A program made the translations under genes and the position numbers. Positions 32,645 through 43,469 of a stretch of DNA of 64,000 nucleotides are shown piece by piece. The notes under the pieces were generated by a model that searched no databases, had not been told where the DNA came from, and saw only the letters and a list, made by a program, of their open reading frames with translations. Within the stretch, counting starts at the first letter, position 1, and every line of letters begins with the position of its first letter. The stretch lies in NCBI GenBank assembly GCA_024364735.1, contig JAGFNQ010005385.1:310001-374000 (forward strand), given 5' to 3'. This DNA comes from Boesenbergia rotunda. Lineage: Eukaryota; Streptophyta; Magnoliopsida; Zingiberales; Zingiberaceae.

Positions 32645-34847
32645 TGTTGGGACCGGGTGCATGCCGACGCGGACACGTATTGTAATTTTTCCATAATTAC
32701 ATGCAGCGGAAACAAAAGCATGAATAATTTCCTAAATTATTCTAACACATATCCTAAGCATGCAATGTGTTCACATAATCATAATATAAAATTTTTGCAG
32801 AAAAGGAAATTACTCTACGAATTACCTTGCGTAACTTGGAAGAAGGGACGAGATCCAACCGTTAGCGTCCCTTAAAAGCTCCGCCTCTATTCGTATCCAC
32901 GCCGAGTATCGTCGGGATGACTTCGCTAAGTCACAAGTTTCGTGTTCACGAGAACTACTAGATCCTCCGTGAACACGACGAAAACCGAGAGAGTAATCAA
33001 ATCGAAAGACTCACCACCAAGGTAGGCCGAAGAGGAAGATATTCGCAAGGAAGAGCTTCGTCGCCTTGGTGCTTCTCCTTGTGCTTACGGCAAGAAGAGG
33101 GAGGAGATGCCTATGGCCGGCCAAGAGAGAGGGAGAGAAGAAGAGGAGAGAGCCCAAGCAATTCTTGGATTTTCTTTCTTTCATGGCACCCCTTGGGTCC
33201 TTTATATAGTGGCCTCTCAACCATCAAGCCTCTCAAATATGGAATAACTTATTCCATCATGCCAAGTTTGATTTTTATATCATGGTTAAAATCATATTTT
33301 AATTCATGATAAAAAAAACAATCAAATCTCTCAAATATGAAATAACTTATTCCATCATGCCATGTTTGATTTTTATATTATGGTTAAAATCATATTTTAA
33401 TTCATGATAAAAACAATCAAGTCTCTCAAATATGGAATAACTTATTCCATATCATCTTGTGGTGGCCGAAATTCACACAAAAGGAATTCATCACAAGTGG
33501 TTGGCCAAGTTTTATCCAAACCATAGGTCCATGGTTCAAAACTCACCTATAAATTTTTATAAAACAAACCAACTCTTTGGTTTATTTGAATTCATGATAA
33601 AATAATCTCATGGATTATTTTAAGCTTATAATAAACCATACCACCTTGGATCAAATCCCTTAGTGAATTAAACTTATTTAATTCACCCATTAAGTCTTTA
33701 AAAGACTTAGTCATTCTATGCTTCCGATGCGTCTGAAATAAATTCAGTTTTGACTAATCGTTTGGCTCAACCAACTTAATCTTTCTCGATTGGAGAATCT
33801 AATTCTCAACTCGTTTTAAATCCTTCAAATTACTCGTTATGCGTGTGACCAAATAGGCTTTCAATTTATGTTGGCCGTCCATAATTAACTAATTAATTAT
33901 AGAACGATAATGAGTGGCACCTAGTAGTACATCATGATCCCCAATTAATTGAAAGATCAACGGTTGACCTCAGAAATGATTCTGAAACCCTTCAGCAGCT
34001 ATAATGAATCGTGCCCCATTCCCATCACCATCTTATACCCACTTGGTTCAGGACATGGTCTATGTGTGTCAATCCCTACTAGGCTGACTACGTCACACCT
34101 AGCCCAAGTAATGTTTCCTCGTCCTATGGATTCTAATTACTCTCATGTATTTAAGAGATTCATACTCTGAACATGTCATGCTCTGGCCAGAGGCTTCGAG
34201 TAACAATCCGACGATAGGCCTCGGGTATACATCTCCTCGTAAGGAGTGGTGAATCCTTTGTAGGCTGTTCAAACATCTTCGGGCACTTCGGCTTATACCC
34301 AATCATCCTGGGTCCACACCTCCTTGGAGATACTTGCTTAAGATGTCAAAGTATAAGTCTCCATGACCAAGATGACTTGAACACCGCAAGTCAAAGGAAC
34401 ATCGCACTTACGCTGCAGTTAGAACTTCACTGACATGTCTATATGTAGACTACCATATGAAGTTTTACAGCCAGTCACTCCAATGAACTAGTTCCCTTAA
34501 CTAGCATTCATGTTTATCTCCGGACATCCCAATGTCACCAGCCAGTGAGAATCAGCTGATTAGAGAATAACCCATGCTAGTCTCAACAGAATTGATAGTG
34601 TCTGTATTTATCAATTCATCGACTAGGGACAATTTCAATACTTCACAATTGCACATGTAGAGATAATCACTAGTTGTGAATTCATCACAAATTCACTCAT
34701 GCTGTGAATTGTATTACGGGCATTCAGTAAATGAGTTTAAGATCTTACACGAACATGTATACTCAAATAGTGAATATTCATTTATTAAAGTAAATGATTA
34801 CAACCATAAGGCGATTGCCTTAGGACACTTCTCTCATATCACTAACA
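32645..34847 (-). repeat. 5' LTR of element G (right copy)
   Basis: The LTR is 2,203 bp, TGTTGGGACC...CACTAACA, next to the primer site. It matches 24735-26938 nearly base for base, with scattered substitutions. Confidence 0.92.
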
Positions 34848-34852
34848 CCGAA

Positions 34853-35983
34853 GTGCCGCGCACTTCCTCTTGGAGCCTCCCGGTCGTAGAGCCTCGTCTT
34901 TAGCATGTTTTCATCGGTCAGAGTGATCAGAATGGCACTTGGCAGTTGTTGTTGAAGCAGAGGGGTCGAAGCCCCTTTTATAGCACTCCTGGGGCGCCCT
35001 CGACGTTGGGGGCGCCCCGAAAAGCTCGGTCAAGCTTTATCCCTGCGCAGACCTCGCCACAGTTGATAAAGCCTTTGATCAGGGTGCCCCGGACTTCCCG
35101 GGTGCTTAGCTTGAACCCAGTCAGCGCTAATCCACTGCTTCGGACTCGCAGCAGCAAAACAGGTTTAAACCCGGGCGCCCCGGACGCTCCGGGCGCCCCG
35201 CTTGACACCTATCCTGCTTACTTAACAAAAACTGTCATTTCCTTCTTTGTTCTGGGCACCCCCACTGATGGGGGTGCCCTGGATGCATGGGGGCACCCCC
35301 ACTGATGGGGGCGCCCTGCTTCAGGGCCTCCAGCCTGTTTAGCTTGCTTTGTCTTCTAATCTTGGTACTTGCAAGATACACAAACACAAAGCATATATAA
35401 TATTAGGCTTAAGGAATTGGTTCGGACTTTGGATTTCCACGAAACCCTAGGTCGAACCGACGCAAGTTCTCACCCCCCGAGAACGCGCCTTTCACCTACT
35501 CCTTTCAGGAGACGGTTGCCACTCAGTCCTTCGGGTGGACTTTTGCTTAGCTTCCGATACTTCCGGACCTCGAGATGCCTAAACCCTAACTCGTCTCTAC
35601 TCCTATCCTTAGTCATCGCTCAGCTAAGTTGCTCAGTCCCTTGGACCAAGACTTCATTACCTAACAGTCCTTCGCCAGGTGCCTAGCAGTCCTTTGCCAG
35701 GTCTTCATTCCCTAGCAGTCCTTCGCTAGGTGCCTAGCAGTCCTTCGCTAGGTCTTAGGATTTTGATGCCCAGCAGCCCTTCGCCGGGTCTTAGGGTTTT
35801 GATGCCCAGCAGCCCTTCGCCGGGTCTTAGGGTTATGATGCCTAGATTAACTAGGACTTTTCTTCAGCTTAGGTTACTTCTCCTTTGCTCCCCTTTGTCT
35901 GTTCATTGTATCACTGGCTTAAGTGTATTGTCAAACATTAAAACACTTAAATGAGAACATCATTGATGCAACTTGCACCAACA
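34853..35983 (-). repeat. 3' LTR of element F, proximal piece
   Basis: This is the continuation of 24359-24734 after element G. On the minus strand it contains the hairpin array (about 35659-35856), GGGCGCC palindromes (34990-35310) and TATAAAAG near 34982. It ends at CACCAACA 35983 next to the purine tract. Confidence 0.85.
35659..35856 (-). repeat. Array of about 8 short hairpins in U3 (element F)
   Basis: Read on the minus strand, units have 6-bp stems around an 8-nt loop near GAAGGACT. Stem pairs include CCTAGC/GCTAGG (twice), CCCGGC/GCTGGG (twice), CCTGGC/GCTAGG and CCTGGC/GTTAGG. Mismatches on the plus strand become G-T wobbles on the sense strand. The F 5' LTR copy is at about 41250-41404. 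Confidence 0.8.
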
Positions 35984-38259
35984 ATCTCCCCCTTTTTGAT
36001 GTTTGACAATAACTTAAGTTAGATTGGTTTAAGGGGCTAACTTACTATCCTTGGGATCAAAAACAAAAAAAAAATGATGTAAGTTTTGAAATTACATTTT
36101 TGATTTTTGGGAGAAAATTTTAATTTTAATTTTTCTAACTTAAGCACACCTCTCCCCCTTTGTCATACATAAAAAAAAACCAAAAGAAAATACTTGCACC
36201 AACAATGAAAACCTTTGGTTGTTTTTGAAAATACTTAGTGTAAAATTTTTGAAAGCATTGTATTTTGAATGATATATTGCATTTTTGAAAAATGCCTAAT
36301 TTTGAAAAATATGCTATGCGCTTTGAAAAGTACTAGTACTTTGAAAGTTATTGTGATCTTTAAAAACATGCAAGTACTTTTTGGAAAATGCATAACTTTT
36401 GAAAAAATATAAGTAATTTTTGAAACATAATATTTTACTTGACTAGGTTTCTTTTCCAGTCTGACACAATCCTAGGAAACCTTGTTAATTACAAGGACAT
36501 CTTCCTAAGTGTCCTAGAAATTCTTCAAACTCAAGTAAATATTGTCAGAATTTTGCCAAAAAAAAAATGATACTACTTTTGAAAATATATGCTAGTGCAT
36601 TTTGAAAATTGTGTGAACTTTTGAAAACCCAATATTTTACTTGACTTGGTTTATCTTCCAGTCTGACACTATCCTGGGAAACCTTGTTGACTACAAGGAC
36701 ATTTCCTTAAGTGTCCTGGAAATTCTTCAACCCAAGTAAACATTATTTCAAAAATAAATTCATAAGTCACACAAATTCTGACAGATAGAATAATAGTATT
36801 TTGAAAGACTTAGATTTTTAGCAAGATTTTGAAAATATGAAAACATTTAAATAATTCTTTTAATTTGACCTCCCCCTAAACTTGACCCAGTCCTGGGAAG
36901 CTTGTTGACCACAAGTACTCTTCCTGTGAGTCTTAAGGTTTGATTCAAATTAAAAGAATTATCTAATAATTTCAAAACAATTAATCATAAAAAATTATTT
37001 CAGAAGTTTGATTTATACTCCCCCTAAATTTGACACATCCTAGGAGTCCTTATAGATTATGAAGTGGACCTTCCTCTGTGTCTTTAGGGTTTTATCAAAA
37101 TCAAACAAGACAGATAAATTTTTGAACATATAATTTTTACAACATAAATCTTTTTCGAAAGCACAAGTGATAATGATTTAAAACACAGTTTTCGAAAAAT
37201 AACTAATAGTAATGTTTAAAGTGCAGTTTTCGAAAACCATTAAAAAAAATGAAAAGCACTCCCCCTGTACCCGATACCGTTTGACTCTATCTAAGTGCCT
37301 TAAGGAACTTTAGTGTTGTCCTAAGAGGCTTGTGTCTAATTGCGTGAGTCAAACAACTTTTTAAAAGATATACTTTTTGAAAACATATAATATGTATATT
37401 TAATCAGACAAGCATAAATTCCATAAAAATATTATTATGTTGAAGCACTATTTTGAAAATATATTTTTAGAAAAATATTCTAACAATTTTGAAAAACAAT
37501 TTTGAAAAATATTTTTCAATTCATTAGTCCTTAACATCTCACCCATTTTAGATGTATCAATACAACAAGCATGGTTGCCTTATAGGTGTATTGTGAGATG
37601 CTTGAATCATTTTTCTTAATTTATTATTAACTCTAAGATTTAATTGAAGCTTGTGTTAGATTTGAATTTGACAAGAAGTAACTTGAATTTGAATTTCAAA
37701 AATTGGCTTCCAGGTCTTGGCGAGGTACTAGGCTTTCTTTGGCCGTAGCCTTATTGGATCATCAACCCTTTCCTTGACAAAGCCTTTTAATGAAATTTCA
37801 TTTTCAAAATTACTTTTTGAAAAATTCTGGTCTAACTAGTTTGGGTCTTGGATCGGTAGCTTCGGCTAGTTTCACCAGTCTAAAGAGACCAAGTAGAGTA
37901 TACTTGACCTTATTAGAATTGGCTTCCCTAACGTACTATCATCTCACCGCCACCCAATACTAGGTTGATCAAGTTTCAATTATTTTTTTTCCTAAAGCTG
38001 TTCTAATATATGCATAAAATTTAAATATGAATGACATGTCATATATTTAAACGAAGTAGCAAATACATGGCATGACAATTATGCATGAGTCAAACAAGTC
38101 CAAAGCATTTTAATTACGTTTCTAAAGATGTATCAAATTCTCGATTTGATACATGTCGTGCGAACCCGAGAATATGTCAACCTACTTTGACATATTTAAT
38201 TTTATTAAAATTAATTGTTGTGGTTTGGGTAAGGTTTTAGTTCAGTTCGAGTTTAAGTT
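35984..38259 (-). other. 3' non-coding interior of element F
   Basis: There is no ORF. It holds the purine tract at 35984, several diverged repeats of a 200-bp unit containing CCTAGGAAACCTTGTTGACTACAAGGACA (near 36470, 36670, 36890, 37040), the hairpin 37535-37600 (CATCTCAC/GTGAGATG), the conserved SIRE spacer block (37690-37985) and two hairpins at 38129-38153 and 38171-38196 that are also found in element I. Confidence 0.7.
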
Positions 38260-38950
38260 ATTTAAGATTTAGTTGGATTCAAGTTAATTAAGAATTAATT
38301 GAAGTTTATTTGAATTAAATTGACTTTAATTGAATTACTTAAGTTTAATTGAATTTTATTTAATTTCGAATTAATTAAGATTTAATTTGAATAATTAAGA
38401 TTTAATTAATTCGAATAATTAAGATTTAATTAATTTGAATTCGAATAATTAAGATTTAATTTGAATTTAATTTAATAATAAATTAATTTAATTTTAATTT
38501 AATTTAAGATTTAATTTGAATTTAATTTAATTTGAATTTAATTTAATTTGAATTTAATGTAATTTGAATTTAATTTGAATTTAATGTAATTTGAATTTAA
38601 TTTGAATTTAATGTAATTTGAATTTAATTTAATTTAAATTTAATTTAAGATTTAATTTGAATTTAATTTAATTTAAGATTTAATTTGAATTTAATTTAAT
38701 TTGAATTTAATTTAATTTTAATTTAATTTTAATTTAATTTAATTTTAATTTAATTTAATTTGAATTTAATTTAATTTGAATTTAATTTAATTTGATTTTA
38801 ATTTAATTTGAATTTAATTTAAGATTTAATTTGAATTTAATTTAATTTGAATTTAATGAATTAATTTGAGTTTAGTTGAATTAATTGAATTAATTGAATT
38901 AATTTAGATTTGAATAATTAAGGTTGAAATGATTAATTAATAATTGTGGG
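38260..38950 (-). repeat. A/T-rich low-complexity block of element F
   Basis: About 700 bp of TTTAATTTGAATTTAATTTAA-like repeats. The same kind of block occupies the equivalent place in element I (63010-63715). Confidence 0.85.
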
Positions 38951-39068
38951 TTTAAATTTATCATTTTCATTATTTCAAAAAGTTATTCTTCATTTTTATC
39001 TATCTTTTCAAGTTTTTCTAATAATTTTGATTTATTTGAATTTTTGTAATTTTTATTAACTATGACCT

Positions 39069-39917
39069 TTATCTTAGATAGTTCCATATTCTCCTCAAAT
39101 TAGATTTTTCAATATCCTCACAGTAGGTGGAGTAAGATGGGTCACTAGTTAAGGTTTTATAATATTCTTTAACATTATCTATAATTAAGTTATCATCTAG
39201 GAGAATATTATCCTCAAGAATATTTTCAACAAGATCATCTTTATCCTCAAGATTTTCAATAACATCAGGGTTATCCTTAGAATTATCCTTAAGGTTTTCA
39301 AATTTGAATTCGGAATTATCCTTAGGATTTTTGAATTTGAATTCCGAATTATCCTTAAGTTTTTCGAATTTGAATTCAAATTTATCCTTAGGTTTAATTT
39401 TATCTGAATTAAAATTAATAGAATTAACTTTATCAGAATTAATTTTATCAGAATTAAAATTATCAGTATTAAAATTATCAGAATTAATTTTATCAGAATT
39501 AAAATTATCAGAATTAATTTTATTAATTACTGAATTGATGTTCTGGATTAAATAGTTAATTTCTGATATTTTAGTCATATCTGTATTTTCTAATTTGACA
39601 TGCAAAAAATTAATTTTACTATGCAGTAGATCTAATTTATCAGAAAAATTAACTACGTTATCAATAGACAGTGCAGGAATTTGTAAGATTTTCGGAACAT
39701 AAATTTTATGGACCTTTGTCGGACACTTGTTTTTGTAGTGCCCGTACTTTTCGCATTTGAAGCATCGTACGTGATCCTTATTTTTCCGGACTCCTGGCGC
39801 TAGTACCCCCTTTGCCGCCGGTGGTGTAGACCGAGTCTTACGAGTAGGGCACTGATTTTTATAGTGCCCTCTCTCCCTGCATGTGAAGCATATAACATGA
39901 AATTTAAAAATGGGCAT
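39069..39917 (-). CDS. Two-zinc-knuckle gag-like protein of element F
   Basis: This is an intact 282-codon frame on the minus strand, starting at 39917 close to the primer site (40012-40023). Near the N-terminus are two CCHC knuckles, CFTCRERGHYKNQC and CFKCEKYGHYKNKC, joined by a basic linker (RKTRSTPPAAKG...). The rest is Asn/Asp/Lys/Ser-rich with internal repeats: NSDKINSDNFN units, then a run of EFKFENLKDNS-type units. A short acidic end (DDNLIIDN, then YYKTLTSDPSYSTYCED) is conserved in the element I protein. The UBN2 gag domain expected before the knuckles is absent. Knuckles suggest RNA or single-strand DNA binding; anything more is inference. It is the only gene in F. The element I homologue has 328 codons. 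Confidence 0.75.
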   Translation of the reverse strand: MPIFKFHVICFTCRERGHYKNQCPTRKTRSTPPAAKGVLAPGVRKNKDHVRCFKCEKYGHYKNKCPTKVHKIYVPKILQIPALSIDNVVNFSDKLDLLHSKINFLHVKLENTDMTKISEINYLIQNINSVINKINSDNFNSDKINSDNFNTDNFNSDKINSDKVNSINFNSDKIKPKDKFEFKFEKLKDNSEFKFKNPKDNSEFKFENLKDNSKDNPDVIENLEDKDDLVENILEDNILLDDNLIIDNVKEYYKTLTSDPSYSTYCEDIEKSNLRRIWNYLR

Positions 39918-40011
39918 TTTAAAATTAAAAGTACCTGATTCACCCCTGGGCTCCCCCTCAACTCTTGGGGTCGTTGCTTCGTCGGCGGTTAGTCCGGTGA
40001 AGAGCGGCTCG

Positions 40012-40023
40012 GCTCTGATACCA
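40012..40023 (-). other. Primer binding site of element F
   Basis: On the minus strand TGGTATCAGAGC lies two bases after the 5' LTR end and is complementary to initiator tRNA-Met. Confidence 0.88.
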
Positions 40024-40025
40024 AT

Positions 40026-41531
40026 TGTAGGACCGGTGCCGTCGATAGAGGAGGGGGTGAATATCGACCGTGAAAATTACTCGTGAAAACTTCGTAGAAA
40101 AACTTGGATCGTTCTGAACTTAGAACATTAGTAGCACAGCGGAAAAGTAAATAAAAGATATAAAGCAAGACAATGACACAGCGGATTTTTACTTGGTTCC
40201 CGACCCCCCAGGGTCAGACATCCAAGGCCTATGCACGGGAACACCCATCCACTATTGGTCTCCTTCCCGGACTTTCCGGAGGTGGAGAAACCCGACTTAC
40301 AGTGCAAGATTGCAATAAAAAATATAGAAAACTAATTGCAGTATAATTAAAGCAAACCGAACAGAACAAGTTTGAAGCTCGGCCGATCTGGACCTCCGAA
40401 GTGCCGCGCACTTCCTCCTGGAGCCTCCCGGTCGTAGAGCCTCGTCTTTAGAGTGTTATCGTCGGTCAGAGTGATCAGAATAGCACTTGGCAGTTGTTGT
40501 TGAAGCAGAGGGGTTGAAGCCCCTTTTATAGCACTCCTGGGGGCGCCCTGGACGTTGGGGGCGCCCTGGACGTTGGGGGCGCCCTGGACGTTGGGGGCGC
40601 CCCGAAAAGCTCGGTCAAACTTTATCCCTGCGCAGACCTCGCCGCAGCTGATAAAGCCTTTGACCAGGGCGCCCTGGACTTCCCGGGCGCCTAGCTTGAA
40701 CCCAGTCAGCACTAATCCACTGCTTCGAACTCGCAGCAGCAAAACAGGTTTAAACCCGGGCGCCCCGGACGCCCCGGACGCTCCGGGCGCCCCGCTTGAC
40801 ACCTATCCTGCTTACTTAACAAAAACTGCCATTTCCTTTTTTGTTCTGGGCACCCCCACTGATGGGGGCGCCCTGGATGCATGGGGGCGCCCTACTTCAG
40901 GGCCTCCAGCCTGTTTAGCTTACTTTGTCTTCCAATCTTGGTACCTGCAAGATTCACAAACACAAAGCACATATAATATTAGTCTTAAGGAATTGGTTCG
41001 GACTTTGGATTTCCACGAAACCCTAGGTCGAACAGACGCATGTTCTCACCCCCCCCCCCCCCGAGAACGCGCCTTTCACCTACACCTTTCAGGAGACGGT
41101 TGCCACTCAGTCCTTCGGGTGGACTTTTGCTTAGCTTCCGATACTTCCTGACCTCGAGATGCCCAAACCCTGACTCGTCTCTACTCCTGTCCTTAGTCAT
41201 CGCTCAGCTAAGTTGCTCAGTCCCTTGGACCAAGACTTCATTACCTAACAGTCCTTCGCCAGGTGCCTAGCAGTCCTTTGCTAGGTCTTCATTCCCTAGC
41301 AGTCCTTCGCCAGGTGCCCAGCAGCCCTTCGCCGGGTCTTAGGGTTTCGATGCCCAGCAGCCCTTCGCCAGGTCTTAGGGTTTCGATGCCTAGATTAACT
41401 AGGACTTTTCTTCAGCTTAGGTTACTTCTCCTTTGCTCCCCTTTGTCTGTTCATTATATCACTGACTTAAGTGTATTGTCAAACATTAAAACACTTAAAT
41501 GAGAACATCATTGATGCAACTTGCACCAACA
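40026..41531 (-). repeat. 5' LTR of element F
   Basis: The LTR is 1,506 bp and begins on the minus strand TGTTGGTGCAAGTTGC. GGGCGCC repeats at 40535-40600 form short tandem copies (GGGCGCCCTGGACGTTGG, four times). The hairpin array lies at about 41250-41404. A run of 14 C occurs at 41049-41062. Confidence 0.88.
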
Positions 41532-41536
41532 TTGGT

Positions 41537-42424
41537 CTCATGACTCCATGAGGTATATATAGGCTACAATAGGAACCATGAGAAGGAGTTGGATTTTGGC
41601 CACCCAATGGATCAAAGCCTGATCCATTAATAATGATCCATTCCACTAGAGGATCACCATTGATCTACTTCACCAACCCCCATATTTAAATATGAGCTCC
41701 ACATATTATGAGTACAAAATTCTCCCCGTGTTAAGATATTGAATGTTCATTAATTAATTAAATTACTGACAATTTAATTAATTAATATCTAACTCCATGC
41801 GTAGTACCACTTAACCTTATCATCATGTCGGACCAAGTCCACCTGCAGGATTTAACATAATGAGCTTTATGAGCTCCTCAAGGGGACATCATCAACTTGA
41901 CTCACCAAGACACGGTTTCCTTCTATAATCAACGGCACGCCATGTAAATAATATTATTTCCCAACTTACCTGGCCTTTCGATTTAACCAATAAATCTCGA
42001 CCACTGGTAAATCAAAGAAATACATATTAAGTACATGTGTCCGTTATTATATCAGGATTAAGAGCATGTACTCCATAATATCTGAGGTATGATTCAATTA
42101 TATAGTTAGTATAAATTGAATCACCTCTATATCAGTCCTGCTCAATACACACAAAGTGTACTAGTGTAATTCTGTGGTCAAGATAAACCAATATCAAATT
42201 ACACTACAACAAACCATCTCGGTTGTGAGCCTCTACTTATACTCTACAAGTGATTGATAACATGATCTTCTGTGTGACACCACACACCATGTTATCTACA
42301 ATGTAAAGTATTAGACAATATGCACATAAATAACCAATATAAATATGTAAACAATGATCATGTGATTCTCATTCAAAATGTGGATGTCCATACAAAAGCA
42401 AAGCTTTTAATATACATCCTAACA
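41537..42424 (-). mobile_element. Solo LTR J, right part
   Basis: This is the continuation of J after F and its TTGGT duplication. It ends ATCCTAACA at 42424 and is followed by ATACC. On the minus strand TATATATACC near 41551-41561 may be its TATA box. Confidence 0.8.
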
Positions 42425-42429
42425 ATACC

Positions 42430-42511
42430 CATAGGAGTAACATGATTAACAACTTATATTGAGTGAGACAGACTAGACAGTGAAACTCAATTAATCTATC
42501 CCTATACTTTT
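42430..42511 (+). other. Gag-pro spacer of element D, short middle segment
   Basis: These 82 bp align with A 10389-10475 (GAGTGAGACAGACTAGACAG versus the A version). They carry the second arm of the spacer hairpin, and show that J and K both lie in the same D spacer. Confidence 0.75.
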
Positions 42512-43464
42512 TGTTGAGGCAATCTGGGTCCGGAGTGACCAGGTGTTTTGATGTTTGGGCAAAGGGTTTAAGTTAGGGTTTATTGTTGGACTAATATGTG
42601 TACATGAGTGTGCAGGTGTACAGGTACACATGGACTTGGTTGATGTCTACAGGTGAAGGATGGCATGGAGGCAAGCTGGAGGCTTGCGTGAGCATCCGAG
42701 GGACCGTGGATAGCAGGGACGATGAGCTGAGGGACGCGGACTTCGAGGCGTACGTGAAGGATGGCATGGAGGCAAGCTGGAGGCTTGCGTGCGCATCCGA
42801 GGGACGAGGGCCGAAGATGAAGAGGGCGTGAAGGCAACAGTCGAGGCTTCTGGTGAAGAGTCGACCAGGTTGTGAGGGTCCTAGTGTGAGTCATTGTACT
42901 CGGGAACTAAGCTGGGAGGGTTCGAGTGCGGAGTGAAATGTACTCGGGGAGTGTAACCCTAGGCTTAGTAAGGGATCAGTCGACTGGTAATTTAGCAGTC
43001 GACTGGTAGCACTCAGAATTCGAACGTTGGGTGCCAACGGTCGAATTTGAATGATGGCAGTCGACTGCCCTGGGAGTAGTCGACTGCCAGCGAGGTTTTC
43101 AGCCCGAGTTCTATTTAAAGAGAACTCGGTTTGGGTTGGGATTCTTGACGAAACAAGCTTGGTTAAGGCTTGTTAGTAGTCTCTAGAGTCTTGATCGTGT
43201 CAAGGTGCTGTGGCGAGGTTTCTCCACCCACAAGGAGCGACAAGGACTAGCCGGAGATTATCCGAGGAGTGATCCACCGATGAATTCTTGGATTAGTCAC
43301 CCGTCCGGGGTGGATACCAAGTAAATCAGTTTGTTAGCAGTGTTTTCTTTGTTGTTTGTGTTTATTATTATTGTTTCCGCTTGCGTATACTAACAACGTA
43401 GGAAGAACAAGCCGAAGAATCACTATTTACCCCCCCCTCTCTAGCGGACATCTACGATCCTACA
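42512..43464 (+). mobile_element. Solo LTR K
   Basis: A 953-bp LTR (TGTTGAGGCAATC...CGATCCTACA) is flanked by CTTTT (42507-42511 and 43465-43469), with no internal region. It contains a direct repeat of about 50 bp (AAGGATGGCATGGAGGCAAG...) at 42655 and 42757. Four AGTCGACT palindromes lie at about 42978-43090, and a TATTTAAAG box at 43112-43120 sits in the loop of a 9-bp inverted repeat (43104-43129). Confidence 0.88.
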
Positions 43465-43469
43465 CTTTT

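Larger units (their letters stand above)
24735..34847 (-). mobile_element. Tork/Angela-type Copia element G, full length
   Basis: This is a 10.1-kb element on the minus strand with LTRs 24735-26938 and 32645-34847 (2,204 and 2,203 bp) and target duplication CCGAA (24730-24734 and 34848-34852). The primer site is the complement of GCTCTGATACCA at about 32632-32643. It contains gag, protease, integrase, RT and RNase H in Copia order. The LTRs differ by scattered single-base changes (roughly a few percent by eye, not aligned). Being inside F, which is inside J, which is inside D, it is the youngest of that stack and the most intact element in the window. Confidence 0.92.
24359..41531 (-). mobile_element. 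Non-autonomous SIRE-related element F, interrupted by G
   Basis: F lies in solo LTR J with target duplication TTGGT (24354-24358 and 41532-41536). Its 3' LTR (left) is split by element G: 24359-24734 and 34853-35983, about 1,507 bp in total. Its 5' LTR is 40026-41531, 1,506 bp. Without G the element is about 7 kb. Inside are a primer site, one ORF with two zinc knuckles (39069-39917), a 700-bp A/T block, the SIRE-type conserved spacer block and a purine tract. No protease, integrase, RT or RNase H is present. Element I at the right edge is a second copy of the family. Confidence 0.88.

Noticed and set aside
41049..41062. Long C run as a functional G-quadruplex
   Set aside because: A single homopolymer in one LTR copy only; the F partner LTR has about six C there, so it is probably slippage or an assembly artefact.
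42580..42894. Opposite-strand frame in solo LTR K
   Set aside because: GC-rich direct repeats keep both strands open by chance; no domain is seen and the region is an LTR with target duplications.
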